DNA of 64,000 nt from assembly GCA_029781975.1 (NCBI GenBank), contig JAKOVQ010000046.1:124001-188000 (forward strand), given 5' to 3'. Under the pieces are notes generated by a model, which had not been told where the DNA came from, did not search any database, and worked only from the letters and a program-made list of their open reading frames with translations. Of the stretch, positions 35,187 to 43,579 are shown one piece after another (the first letter of the stretch is position 1; every line of letters starts with the position of its first letter). The DNA comes from Acidobacteriota bacterium (GTDB lineage: Bacteria > Acidobacteriota > Thermoanaerobaculia > UBA5066). A program made the position numbers and the translations under genes.

Positions 35187-36170
35187 TCAGTTCACCGGCA
35201 GCTCGTCGTCCGGGGGAAAGAGCTTCTCCACCTTCCGGGCGGCCTCGGCGGCCGCCTCGGCCTCCTCGCGCGCCCGCGCCTCGGCCTCGGCCCGCGCCGC
35301 CTCCAGCGCCGCCAGCCGCTCGCGCTTCAGCCGCTCGCGCCGCCGCGCCACGCGGATCGCCCAGATGGCCAGGAGCGTCATCAGAGCCCAGACGGCGGCC
35401 GTGCTCGTGAGGGCCGGGATCCACGCCTCGAGCGAGCGCTGCCTCCGGAAGAAGCGCCAGACCTCGTCGTTCAGGTAGCCGCCGGTCGCCCGGTGGAACG
35501 CCTCGGAGAACTCGTACCCCTCGCCCACGGCCGCGAGCGTCCGCCGCGGGAAGGCGGGGCCGAACCGGTCGATGAAGTCGCGGACCATCCCGCCAGCCAG
35601 GGCGTAGGCGCGCGAGACGTCGGCCGGCCCGCCGTCGAACAGCCTGTCCAGGTCCGACCCCTTCGTCCCCCGGGCGGCCAGGACGGCCATCGCGAAGCGC
35701 GTCCTGTCCTCGAAGCCCCACTCCCGCCCCGCCGTCATCGCCAGCCCCTCGTCGAACCACCGCGGCACGGGCCGGTGGCGCGCCACCCGCCCCACCAGGA
35801 CGTGCGTCGCCTCGTGCCGCAACAGCGGCAGGAGCCCGTCGTCGGGGTACGACGGCGCCCGGGCCGGGAAGAGGACGATCGTCCCTGTCGCCTCGTCGGC
35901 GAAGGCCGAGTACCAGGGCGGCACCTGCTTCGCCATGGGCGAGGACTCCTCCATCAGCACCACCCGGATCGGCTCCTGCGAGCCGGTGGCCCCCGTCAGG
36001 TCCACCGCGGGCTCGAGGAAGTACGGGGTGAGCGCGCGGATCCGCTGCGCCACCGGCTCGAGGGCCGGCGGGGCCTTCACCACGAACGGCGCGGCCTGGG
36101 CGGGAAGCGCCGCGGCCGCCGCCCCGAGCGGCACGGAGAAGAGAACGACGGCCCCGGCGAGCAGCAGCAC
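35187..36170 (-). CDS. Secreted/membrane peptidase MA-like gluzincin
   Basis: This 327-residue protein starts at GTG 36170, the only usable start before an in-frame stop, and a signal peptide ends around LPAQAA-PFV. A zinc-peptidase motif is complete: RHEATHVLVG gives H119, E120 and H123, and RWFDEGLAM gives the third ligand E141, as in peptidase MA-like families. A hydrophobic helix near the C-terminus (WALMTLLAIWAIRVA) precedes an acidic/basic coiled-coil tail (RRRERLKRERLAALEAARAEAE), suggesting a membrane-tethered protease with a cytoplasmic coil. It lies upstream of the kinase gene in the same direction, separated by 67 bp. Confidence 0.8.
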   Translation of the reverse strand: MLLLAGAVVLFSVPLGAAAAALPAQAAPFVVKAPPALEPVAQRIRALTPYFLEPAVDLTGATGSQEPIRVVLMEESSPMAKQVPPWYSAFADEATGTIVLFPARAPSYPDDGLLPLLRHEATHVLVGRVARHRPVPRWFDEGLAMTAGREWGFEDRTRFAMAVLAARGTKGSDLDRLFDGGPADVSRAYALAGGMVRDFIDRFGPAFPRRTLAAVGEGYEFSEAFHRATGGYLNDEVWRFFRRQRSLEAWIPALTSTAAVWALMTLLAIWAIRVARRRERLKRERLAALEAARAEAEARAREEAEAAAEAARKVEKLFPPDDELPVN

Positions 36171-36202
36171 GCCGGAAGGATGCCTGAAAAGCGGCTAGCC
36201 CC

Positions 36203-37078
36203 TCAGCGCTTCCACTTCCTCAGGATGTCGACCACGTTGTCGCCGATCCGGAGGAGGTTCTCCTTCGAGGAGCCGCCGATGTGGGGCGTCATGAAGACGT
36301 TCGGGGCGGAGAGGAGGGGCGAGGCCGCGTCCGGCGGGTCGGAGTAGAAGACGTCGGTCGCGTAGGCGCGGACCTTGCCGGACTTGAGCGCCTCGGCCAT
36401 GTCCTCCTCCACGATGACCTTCCCCCGGGCCGTGTTGATGATGACCACGCCGTCCTTCATCTTGGCGATGTTGTGGCGGTCGATCATCCCCTTCGTCTCG
36501 TTCGTCAGCGGGAGGTGGATGGAGATGAAGTCCGACACGGCGAAGAGCTCGTCGTCGTCCTCCACCATCTCGGCCAGGGCGTGGTTGGCGATGTAGTGGT
36601 CGTGCGCCACCACCCGCATCCCGAAGGCCAGGGCGCGGCGGGCGACCTCCGTCCCGATGAGCCCCACGCCGAGGAGGCCGAGCGTCTTGTGGAAGAGCTC
36701 GGTCCGCTTCAGCTCCTTCTTCAGGAACTTCCCCTCCTTGATCCCGACGTGCCCCTCGATGACCCGGTTCGGGACGGCCAGCATCAGGGCCATCGTCAGC
36801 TCGGCCACCGCCACCGACGAGGCGCGCGGGGTGTTCCGGACCTCGATCTCCTTCGCCCGGCAGGCCTCCACGTCCACGTTGTCGAGCCCCACGCCCCCCC
36901 GGATGACGAGCTTGAGGTTCGGGGCGCCCTCGAGGAACTCCTTGGTCACCTTGGACTTGGAGCGGATCAGGAGGACCTCGGCCTCTCCCAGGCGCCCCAT
37001 GTCCGAGAACACCTCGCCGAAGGGGGAGAGGCGTCCCGGGAGAGATTCGTCGAACGCGTCGGCAATCAGGATCTTCAT
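36203..37078 (-). CDS. D-2-hydroxyacid dehydrogenase, short phosphoglycerate-dehydrogenase type
   Basis: This 291-residue NAD-dependent oxidoreductase has LGLLGVGLIGTEVARRALAFG (dinucleotide-binding loop), IRGGVGLDNVDVEA (catalytic Arg), and TPHIGGSSKENLLRIG (catalytic His). It could be a 3-phosphoglycerate dehydrogenase, but it lacks the C-terminal ACT regulatory domain of SerA, so another 2-hydroxyacid substrate is equally possible. ATG at 37078 has GGAGG 9 nt upstream. It is divergent from proB. I leave the symbol empty because specificity is not seen. Confidence 0.85.
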   Translation of the reverse strand: MKILIADAFDESLPGRLSPFGEVFSDMGRLGEAEVLLIRSKSKVTKEFLEGAPNLKLVIRGGVGLDNVDVEACRAKEIEVRNTPRASSVAVAELTMALMLAVPNRVIEGHVGIKEGKFLKKELKRTELFHKTLGLLGVGLIGTEVARRALAFGMRVVAHDHYIANHALAEMVEDDDELFAVSDFISIHLPLTNETKGMIDRHNIAKMKDGVVIINTARGKVIVEEDMAEALKSGKVRAYATDVFYSDPPDAASPLLSAPNVFMTPHIGGSSKENLLRIGDNVVDILRKWKR

Positions 37079-37172
37079 CGAACGTCCTCCGTCTGAAAGA
37101 GCGCCGCTCTTCGGCGGGCCGGTCGGACATTGTATCGCCGCGGGCGCGGAGGGCGGCGCTACGATCCCGCCG

Positions 37173-38357
37173 ATGCGCGAGCGCGAGAAGGCGGCCGAGG
37201 CGGCGTCCGAAACCCCGCGGGCCCGGGCGGCCGCCGCCCGGCGGATCGTCGTGAAGCTGGGGACCAACGTCGTCATGCGCGACGACGGCGCCATCGCCCT
37301 GGGGCGCGTCTACGGCCTGGTGGAGGCCATCGCCACCCTCGTCTCCCAGGGGCGCGAGGTCCTCGTCGTGTCGTCGGGCGCCGTCGGCCTCGGGGCCCAG
37401 CGCCTCGGGCTGCCGGGCAAGCCGAAGAGCCTGGAGCTGAAGCAGGCCTGCGCCGCGGTGGGGCAGAGCCGGCTGATGGCCGTCTACGAGGAGGGGTTCG
37501 AGAAGCTCGGGCTCCGCACGGCGCAGGTCCTCCTCACCGAGGACGACTTCGCGAGCCGCGCCCGCTACCTCGCCCTCCGCGCGACCCTCGCCTCGCTCCT
37601 CGAGCTGGGGGTCGTCCCCATCCTGAACGAGAACGACGCCGTCTCGACCCGCGAGCTCGAGAGCCGCGACGAGCGCGGCGCCCCCCCCGTCTTCGGCGAC
37701 AACGACAAGCTCTCGGCCCTCGTGGCCGGCAAGGTCGAGGCCGACCTCCTCGTCATCCTCTCCGACGTGGACGCCCTCTACACCGGCAACCCCCAGCGCG
37801 ACAGGGACGCCCGGCGCGTCCCCGTCGTCTCCGCCGTCACCCCCGAGGTCCTCGCCTACGCCGAGGGGGGCGGCGCCCGCGGCCGGGGCGGCATGAAGAC
37901 CAAGCTCGAGGCCGCCGCCGTCGCCACCGCCAGCGGCTGCCACGTCGTCATCGCCAGCGGCCGGACGCCCGGCATCCTCGAGGCCGTCGTCGCCGGCGAG
38001 GACGTGGGGACCCTCTTCCTCCCCCTCCGCACCCTCACCGGCAAGCGCCGCTGGATCGCCTGGGCCGCCCTCCCCGCCGGCGAGCTGAAGGTGAACGACG
38101 GCGCCCGCGCAGCCATCCGCGACCGCAAGGCCTCCCTCCTCCCCGCCGGCGTCCTCGGCCTGACCGGCTCCTTCGAGGCGGGCGACGTCGTCACCCTCGT
38201 CGGCGAGGACGGCCACGAGTTCGCCCGCGGCATCGTCAACTACGGCTCCGACGACGCGGCCCGCCTCGTCGGCCGCAGGTCCGAGGAGATCGACGGCCTG
38301 GTCTCCAAGCGGAGCTACGACGCCCTGATCACGAGGAACAACGTCGTCTTGTTGTGA
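37173..38357 (+). CDS. proB: Glutamate 5-kinase with C-terminal PUA domain
   Basis: This 394-residue enzyme phosphorylates glutamate in the first step of proline synthesis. The N-terminal amino-acid-kinase domain has RIVVKLGTNVV, SSGAVGLGAQRLGL, the catalytic region around SDVDALYTG and the GGMKTKLEAA block. The last hundred residues form the PUA domain (KVNDGARAAIRDRKASLLPAG). Start ATG 37173 is taken for the normal kinase N-terminus with about 22 preceding residues. It is divergent from the dehydrogenase gene. proA is 20 kb away, not adjacent as in many bacteria, so the operon is split. Confidence 0.95.
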   Translation: MREREKAAEAASETPRARAAAARRIVVKLGTNVVMRDDGAIALGRVYGLVEAIATLVSQGREVLVVSSGAVGLGAQRLGLPGKPKSLELKQACAAVGQSRLMAVYEEGFEKLGLRTAQVLLTEDDFASRARYLALRATLASLLELGVVPILNENDAVSTRELESRDERGAPPVFGDNDKLSALVAGKVEADLLVILSDVDALYTGNPQRDRDARRVPVVSAVTPEVLAYAEGGGARGRGGMKTKLEAAAVATASGCHVVIASGRTPGILEAVVAGEDVGTLFLPLRTLTGKRRWIAWAALPAGELKVNDGARAAIRDRKASLLPAGVLGLTGSFEAGDVVTLVGEDGHEFARGIVNYGSDDAARLVGRRSEEIDGLVSKRSYDALITRNNVVLL

Positions 38358-38587
38358 CGGCGTCGCGGGACGGGGGCGGAAACCATCTCCGCTCGGGGTA
38401 ACTGAGGACTGAGCCCCGCGTTCTTGTACGGCGTGCAGCGGAATTCGCTCCGCTCCGCTCGCTTCGCCACATGAATGCTGGACACGACTGGGGGAGGGAG
38501 GATCCCCTCAGCAGTTGTCCGTCGCCGAGTCCCTCGGCCAATCGATCCCTATCCCGTTGTACGGTAGGGCGGTCGATGGAGGTGTCG

Positions 38588-38794
38588 ATGTCGACGGTGA
38601 CGGTCTCCCCGAAGTTCCAGGTCGTGATCCCACGCGAGGTCCGGGAGGAGATGAAGCTGAAGGCCGGCGACAAGGTCCAGGTCTTCCGCTTCCGGAACCG
38701 CCTGGAGCTCGTCCCGGTGCGGGGGATCGCCTCGATGCGCGGGTTCCTGAAGGGGATCGACACGACCGTCGAGCGGGAGCCCGACCGCGTATGA
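38588..38794 (+). CDS. AbrB/SpoVT-fold antitoxin (VapB-type)
   Basis: This 68-residue protein is a swapped-hairpin AbrB-type DNA-binding antitoxin, with STVTVSPKFQVVIPREVREEM and LKAGDKVQVFRFRN. ATG at 38588 has GGAGG 5 nt upstream. Its TGA overlaps the ATG of a following PIN gene (ATGA), the usual antitoxin-toxin arrangement, but that toxin is degraded. The C-terminal part (GIASMRGFLKGIDTTVERE) is the toxin-neutralising end. The base composition around it is less strictly GC-rich than the neighbours, consistent with a mobile module. Confidence is high for the fold. Confidence 0.85.
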   Translation: MSTVTVSPKFQVVIPREVREEMKLKAGDKVQVFRFRNRLELVPVRGIASMRGFLKGIDTTVEREPDRV

Positions 38795-38929
38795 GCCTCG
38801 TCGACTCGTGCGGATGGCTCGAGTTCCTTGCCGACGGCGCGGGCCCACGGCGCGACGATCTGGACGCAGGACGCCCGCCTCGAGGGGCTGCCCGGGGTTC
38901 GCTCCAGGGCTGCGAAGCGAGCCCGGTGA
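38791..38929 (+). pseudogene. VapC-type PIN toxin remnant with internal deletion
   Basis: The reading frame begins MSLVDSCGWLEFLADG, a normal PIN-toxin N-terminus with the first acidic residue, at the ATG overlapping the antitoxin stop. It then jumps, in another frame, to ARAHGATIWTQDARLEGLPGV, which matches the C-terminal PIN block (TQDxxFEGL), and ends at TGA 38929. About 80 residues of the centre are missing and the two pieces are out of frame, so no active ribonuclease is expected. A single reading error cannot restore it, as a large deletion is required. Confidence 0.75.
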
Positions 38930-39145
38930 GGAAATAGGGGGCGACCAACGGCTCCCGCGAGCCGCTCTACGGCCTTCGTTAGGTGGCGCTTCTCCCGCTT
39001 CGCTCGGTCCTGACGCCAGACGCCAGCGGGCGTAAGCCGCTCTGGTAGCATTTCTTCGGGATGGTTGGCCGCCGGTCTACATGGAGCACAAAGCGTCCGC
39101 TTTGGCGCGCCCGTGACGGCATCCTCTTCCATCGTGGAGCAGCCG

Positions 39146-39334
39146 ATGAACCTCTACGGTCTCGTGCCTCTCTCAATCGGCGTCTATCTCTGGCTTTACG
39201 CCATCGGTAAGGTCGGCCCTCGCACCGACGACTCCTATGTCCTGGCGAGGAAGCAGCGACTCGTCCCCGTCCTCCGGTGGCTGTCCCCTCTGGTGGTTCT
39301 CTACGCCGTGCTCGTTCTAGCGCGAGTCATCTGA
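39146..39334 (+). CDS. Small two-helix membrane protein
   Basis: This 62-residue protein starts MNLYGLVPLSIGVYLWLYA after GGAG. It has a first helix (LVPLSIGVYLWLYAIG) and a second at the C-terminus (LSPLVVLYAVLVLARVI) with a basic loop between (LARKQRLVPVLRW). No family is recognised. It is an isolated gene in a region of degraded TA genes and low coding density, so it may be accessory. Its reality rests on the ribosome site and hydrophobic pattern. Confidence 0.5.
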   Translation: MNLYGLVPLSIGVYLWLYAIGKVGPRTDDSYVLARKQRLVPVLRWLSPLVVLYAVLVLARVI

Positions 39335-39517
39335 CCGAAGTCCCCCCCTGTGGGTCTCCCTGCTTGCTCGCATGGGATGTGACCCGTCTCCCACGCGGGG
39401 ATTCCGCGGGGACGGCGAGGCCTGCGATGGCGGCGCTCCCGGGGGGTAATCTCCCCCGATCCTCGACCACCGGGAGAGCGCGGGGCTCGACCCGAGCCTA
39501 GCGAGTTCCTAGACCCC

Positions 39518-39542
39518 ATTGGACGTCCGTTAGACGTCCAAT
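39518..39542. promoter_or_regulatory. 10-bp palindrome upstream of cytochrome gene
   Basis: ATTGGACGTC and GACGTCCAAT are perfect inverted 10-bp arms around CGTTA. It lies 150 bp before the cytochrome start. Such a palindrome with a 5-bp spacer is a typical dimer-bound operator; a hairpin is the alternative. Confidence 0.5.
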
Positions 39543-39585
39543 TAGTTGTTAGCCGTTTCGCGAACAAGGAAAATATTGGGCGACG

Positions 39586-39604
39586 TTGCGAACGTGTCGC
39601 AACA
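39586..39604. promoter_or_regulatory. 7-bp palindrome upstream of cytochrome gene
   Basis: GTTGCGA and TCGCAAC form perfect 7-bp arms around ACGTG, 90 bp before the cytochrome start. It has a different sequence from the larger palindrome 44 bp upstream, so it may be a second operator or part of a transcript hairpin. Confidence 0.42.
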
Positions 39605-39694
39605 CTCATCTTTTCGGCGCGCTTGGATAGGCCTTGATCGGACGCGGCCTCCGTCCGGCAGGGCCTCTCGGGCACCAGACAGGAGGTCATCGCC

Positions 39695-42202
39695 ATGAGT
39701 GAACCGAAACGGAGGGTCCTCGCAGCTCTCACCACGGCCGCGGTCGCCGCCTGCGCCGTCGTGGCCGCGCTCGCCGGCCTCTACGGGGCGCCCGCGAGCG
39801 CCCAGGCGACGACCCCGGGCTACCGGGTGGTCGGCTGGAACAACCTCGGCATGCACTGCGACGACGCGGACTTCTCGGTCTTCTCGATCCTCCCCCCCTA
39901 CAACGTCCTCGTGGCGCAGGTCATCGACCCGAACGGCGCGCTGGTGACGAACCCGTCCGGAATCACGGTCACCTACCAGGCCGTCGCCGACCCGAGCGGG
40001 TCGATCAACACGACCTCCGCGGGCAAGACGAACTTCTGGGACCACATCTTTGCCCTCTTCGGCGTGTCGCTCCCGGTGGACTTCGGGCTGGCGGGCGCGA
40101 ACATGCCGGGGATCTCGAACACGCCGCAGACCATGACCTTCGACGCGGCGCGCCACTGGTTCATCGCCGACGGCGTCCCCATCGTTCCGCGCGACGACGC
40201 CGGGAACCGGAACTTCTACCCGCTCATGCGGGTCTCGGTTCGGAACTCGTCGGGCACCGTCCTGGCCTCCAGCGACGTGGTCCTCCCGGTCTCGGACGAG
40301 ATGTCGTGCAAGTCGTGCCACGCGTCCGGCTCCTCGGCGGCCGCCAAGCCGGCCGCGGGGTGGGTCTACGACTCCGACCCGGAGCGCGACTACCGCCTCA
40401 ACGTCCTCCGCCTCCACGACGACCGGCAGCTCTCCGACCCCACCTTCACGGCTGCCCTCCGGACCCTCGGCTACGACGCGGCCGGCCTGTACGCCACCGC
40501 CACGACCGGCGGACGCGCGGTGCTCTGCGCGGCCTGCCACGGCTCGAACGCGCTCCCCGGCACCGGCATCTCCGGCATCGCGCCGCTGACCAACGCGGTC
40601 CACTCCCTCCACGCCGGGGTGATCGACCCGACCAACGGCCAGACGCTCGACGCGAGCACGAACCGCTCCGCCTGCTACCGCTGCCACCCCGGCTCGACCA
40701 CCCGGTGCCTCCGGGGCGTCATGGGCAACTCGGTCGCGGTCGACGGCACGATGGACATCCAGTGCCAGAACTGCCACGGCCCGATGAGCGCCGTCGGCGC
40801 CTCCACGCGGCAGGGCTGGTTCCAGGAGCCCGCCTGCCAGAGCTGCCACACGGGAACCGCGGTCACGAACTCGGGCTCGATCCGGTTCACCTCGGTCTTC
40901 TCCTCGCCCGGCGTGGTCCGGACGGCGGCCGACCAGACCTTCGCCACGAACCCGGACACGCCCCTTCCGGGCACCTCCCTCTACCGCTTCTCGGTCGGCC
41001 ACGGGGGCCTCCAGTGCGAGGCCTGCCACGGCGCCACGCACGCCGAGTACCCGTCGTCGCACGTCAACGACAACATCATGGCCACGTCGCTCCAGGGGCA
41101 CGCCGGGACGCTCGCCGAGTGCGGGGCCTGCCACAACCCGGTCCCCTCGACCCGGAACGGGGGGCCCCACGGGATGCACCCGGTCGGACAGGCCTGGGTG
41201 AGCGCTCACGAGAGCGCGGCCGAGAGCGGAAGGTCCGCGTGTCAGGCGTGCCACGGCACGGACTACCGCGGCACCGTCCTCTCCCGCTCGTTCGCCGACC
41301 GGACCATCTCCGCCTTCGGGACGAAGAGGTTCTGGCGCGGCTTCCAGATCGGCTGCTACACCTGCCACAACGGCCCGTCGAGCGAGAGCGGCAGCTCGAA
41401 CACGCCGGCGGTCGTCCAGGACCTGACGGCCGCCACCGGAGCCGGGGTGCCGGTCGCGATCCAGCTCCTGGCCACCGACGCGAACGGGAACCCGCTCACC
41501 CTCCGCGTCGTCTCGCAGCCGGCCAACGGGACGGTCGGTCTCTCCGGGACGACCGCGACGTACTTCCCCTTCGACGGCTTCTCCGGCTCCGACACCTTCA
41601 CCTACGCGGCGTGGGACGGCTCGACCGACTCGAACCTGGGTCACGTCTCCATCGCGGTCGCGGGCGCCGGGTGCACCCTCGCCTGCAGCGCGGCCGCGCC
41701 CGCCACGGGGACGACCGGGACCGCCGTCCAATTCAGCGGCTCGGCCACCCCGTCGAACTGCACCGGCCCGATCGGCTACCTCTGGGACTTCGGCGACGGG
41801 AGCCCGACCTCGACCTTCCAGAACCCGACCCACACCTACGCCTCCGCCGGGACGTTCACCTGGACGTTGACCACCTCGGTCGGCGGCGCCACCTGCACGC
41901 GGACCGGGACCATCACCGTCTCCGCCCCCCAGGGTTGCTCCCTCTCCTGCACCGCTAAGGTCCCGACCGGCGGACGGCGCGGGAGGTCGGTCACGTTCGC
42001 GGCCACGTCGACGCGATCGGGCTGTCCCGAGGGCCAGACCCTCCGCTACCGGTGGACGTTCGGGGACGGCGGGACCGCGACGGGGAGCACGACGCAGCAC
42101 ACCTACAAGCGCACCGGCACGTACAGCTGGACGCTGACGGTCACCTACGCCTCGGCGACCTGCACCCGCTCGGGCACGATTACCATTCGCTCGGGGGACT
42201 GA
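39695..42202 (+). CDS. Secreted nine-heme c-type cytochrome with Ig-like and two PKD domains
   Basis: This 835-residue exported protein has a signal peptide ending near APASAQA, and ATG 39695 follows AGGAGG by 8 nt. Nine CxxCH heme sites (CKSCH, CAACH, CYRCH, CQNCH, CQSCH, CEACH, CGACH, CQACH, CYTCH) lie between about residues 205 and 557. The N-terminus contains NNLGMHCDDADFSVFSILPPYNVL. After the hemes comes a cadherin/Ig-like segment (DANGNPLTLRVVSQPANG, about 565-650), then two PKD-type domains (WDFGDGSPTSTF and WTFGDGGTATGST), each opened by a Cys pair. It is likely an extracellular electron-transfer protein; the electron acceptor is unknown. Confidence 0.9.
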   Translation: MSEPKRRVLAALTTAAVAACAVVAALAGLYGAPASAQATTPGYRVVGWNNLGMHCDDADFSVFSILPPYNVLVAQVIDPNGALVTNPSGITVTYQAVADPSGSINTTSAGKTNFWDHIFALFGVSLPVDFGLAGANMPGISNTPQTMTFDAARHWFIADGVPIVPRDDAGNRNFYPLMRVSVRNSSGTVLASSDVVLPVSDEMSCKSCHASGSSAAAKPAAGWVYDSDPERDYRLNVLRLHDDRQLSDPTFTAALRTLGYDAAGLYATATTGGRAVLCAACHGSNALPGTGISGIAPLTNAVHSLHAGVIDPTNGQTLDASTNRSACYRCHPGSTTRCLRGVMGNSVAVDGTMDIQCQNCHGPMSAVGASTRQGWFQEPACQSCHTGTAVTNSGSIRFTSVFSSPGVVRTAADQTFATNPDTPLPGTSLYRFSVGHGGLQCEACHGATHAEYPSSHVNDNIMATSLQGHAGTLAECGACHNPVPSTRNGGPHGMHPVGQAWVSAHESAAESGRSACQACHGTDYRGTVLSRSFADRTISAFGTKRFWRGFQIGCYTCHNGPSSESGSSNTPAVVQDLTAATGAGVPVAIQLLATDANGNPLTLRVVSQPANGTVGLSGTTATYFPFDGFSGSDTFTYAAWDGSTDSNLGHVSIAVAGAGCTLACSAAAPATGTTGTAVQFSGSATPSNCTGPIGYLWDFGDGSPTSTFQNPTHTYASAGTFTWTLTTSVGGATCTRTGTITVSAPQGCSLSCTAKVPTGGRRGRSVTFAATSTRSGCPEGQTLRYRWTFGDGGTATGSTTQHTYKRTGTYSWTLTVTYASATCTRSGTITIRSGD

Positions 42203-42215
42203 CCGGTCCCCGCCC

Positions 42216-42258
42216 GGCTCGCGGGGGCCCGTCGCTGGAGACGGGGCCCCCGCGAGCC
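42216..42258. terminator. Large hairpin between convergent genes, probable terminator
   Basis: GGCTCGCGGGGGCCCGTC (18 nt) pairs with GACGGGGCCCCCGCGAGCC with one bulged base around a 6-nt loop. It lies 14 bp after the cytochrome stop and just before the convergent DUF4332 gene end, so it fits a shared terminator without a poly-U tract. Confidence 0.68.
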
Positions 42259-42265
42259 TCGCCCG

Positions 42266-42670
42266 TCAGTACGAGACCTTGCGCGGGAGCTTCTTCGCCT
42301 GCGCGATCCAGTCCTGGACCTTCGAGAGCGCGGGGAGCTGGCGCACGAGCTTCTTCTCGGCGTTCACCTGGGCCATTTTCTCGACGAGGTTCTCCGCCTT
42401 CCGGTTCGCGAGCTCGACGACGGTGTCGACGCCGGCGTTCTCGAGGAGGTCGGCGTACTGCGTGCCGACGCCCTTGACCCGGAAGAGGTCGGCCCGGTTG
42501 ACCCAGCCGAGGATCAGCTTCTCGCTGAGCCCCGCCTTCGCCGCCAGCGCCGCGCGCCCCTTCTTCGTCGCGCCCGCCTCGAGCAGCGCCGCCTTCGAAC
42601 GAAGGCCGAGGGCCTTCAGCTTCTCTCCGTAGACCTCGCCGATCCCCTCGATCGCCTTGATGCCTGCCAT
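42266..42670 (-). CDS. DUF4332 helix-hairpin-helix protein
   Basis: This 134-residue protein contains IEGIGEVYGEKLKALGL and VKGVGTQYADLLENAGV, the two helix-hairpin-helix (GxGxxYAxxLxxAG) motifs typical of DUF4332, joined by a helical linker. The motif binds DNA or nucleotides in other proteins, but the role of this family is undefined. It is soluble and basic (Lys-rich). It starts at ATG 42670 (GGAGG upstream). It is convergent with the cytochrome gene. Confidence 0.85.
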   Translation of the reverse strand: MAGIKAIEGIGEVYGEKLKALGLRSKAALLEAGATKKGRAALAAKAGLSEKLILGWVNRADLFRVKGVGTQYADLLENAGVDTVVELANRKAENLVEKMAQVNAEKKLVRQLPALSKVQDWIAQAKKLPRKVSY

Positions 42671-42784
42671 GTCGCGCCTCCTTCTCGTGTCGACGGGGAA
42701 GAGTCTAGGCCCGTTTGCGCGGCCCGCGCGGTCGGCGGTCCTCGTCGCCGGAGCGGGAGCAGCCGGTCTCGCCTCGGACCGGCG

Positions 42785-43579
42785 CTACGCCCGCGGTCTC
42801 CGGGGGACGAACGCCGAGGTCCGCCGGACGTACTCCGCGTACTCCGGCCGGGTCGCCGCCATGTGCGCGTCGAGCAGGGCGACGCCGGAGACCTTCACGA
42901 GGAGGAACGTCATCAGGGCCGGGGCGAAGACGGTCGCCCACCCCATCGCGGTGTCGAGGGACGCGACCCAGAACCCCCACCAGAGGAGCGCCTCGCCGAA
43001 GTAGTTCGGGTGGCGGCTGTACCGCCAGAGGCCGCGGTCGAGGACGCTCCTCGGCTCCGCCGGGACGGCCTTCGCGCGCTCGCGGCGGAACGCGGCGAGC
43101 TGGGCGTCGGCGGTGGCCTCGATCGCGAGGCCCGCGGCGAAGAGGCCGAGGCCGAGGAGGTCGGCGGGGGAGACGGCGTCGGGCGCCGAGGCGGCCGCCG
43201 CCAGCTGGAGCGGCGCCGAGATCAGGACGACCAGGAAGCCCTGGAGGAGGAAGACCTGGAAGAAGCTGACCCACCAGTACCGCTCGGGGCCGTAGCGGCG
43301 GCGGAAGGCGGCGTACCGCGGGTCCTCGGGCTTCCCGAGGCTCCGCAGGAGGAGGTAGAGGAAGAGGCGGATCGCCCAGACGCCGACCATGACGAGGAGC
43401 AGCGTCTTGCCCGGCGTGAAGCCGGTCCGGGCGACGGTGTGCGCCGTGACGAGGAGGAAGCCAGCCGACCAGAACGGGTCGACGATGCTCGCGTCGCGCA
43501 GGAGGACGCTCGCCCCCCAGAGGACGGTCATCAGGGCGAGGACGAGCGCCGCGTTCCAGGCCAGGAGCTCGAACGTCAC
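42785..43579 (-). CDS. DUF1295 steroid-reductase-like membrane protein
   Basis: This 264-residue polytopic protein begins at GTG 43579 overlapping the PlsC-like stop. It has several helices (LVLALMTVLWGASVLL, ALALGLGLFAAG-like region), and the conserved block LWRYSRHPNYFGEALLWWGFW, which defines the DUF1295/isoprenylcysteine methyltransferase-like fold, with catalytic-looking RHPNY. Related genes sit near cyclopropane fatty-acid or lipid-modification operons. The substrate is unknown. Third gene of a three-gene operon. Confidence 0.87.
   Translation of the reverse strand: MTFELLAWNAALVLALMTVLWGASVLLRDASIVDPFWSAGFLLVTAHTVARTGFTPGKTLLLVMVGVWAIRLFLYLLLRSLGKPEDPRYAAFRRRYGPERYWWVSFFQVFLLQGFLVVLISAPLQLAAAASAPDAVSPADLLGLGLFAAGLAIEATADAQLAAFRRERAKAVPAEPRSVLDRGLWRYSRHPNYFGEALLWWGFWVASLDTAMGWATVFAPALMTFLLVKVSGVALLDAHMAATRPEYAEYVRRTSAFVPRRPRA

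Larger units (their letters stand above)
39335..39694. other. Intergenic region with two inverted repeats, regulatory candidate
   Basis: This 360-bp stretch separates the small membrane protein from the multiheme cytochrome gene and holds no credible ORF. It contains two strong inverted repeats (listed separately) and a more A/T-rich patch, GAACAAGGAAAATATTGG, which is unusual here. No GEMM-type or other riboswitch consensus was seen. Confidence 0.55.

Noticed and set aside
39518..39542. Integron attC site suspected from GTTAGAC in the palindrome
   Set aside because: The matching RYYYAAC end, spacing and hairpin of attC are missing, and no integrase is near.
39335..39694. c-di-GMP (GEMM) riboswitch suspected upstream of the cytochrome
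   Set aside because: No GNAAA tetraloop or AAAGCC-type conserved core is present.
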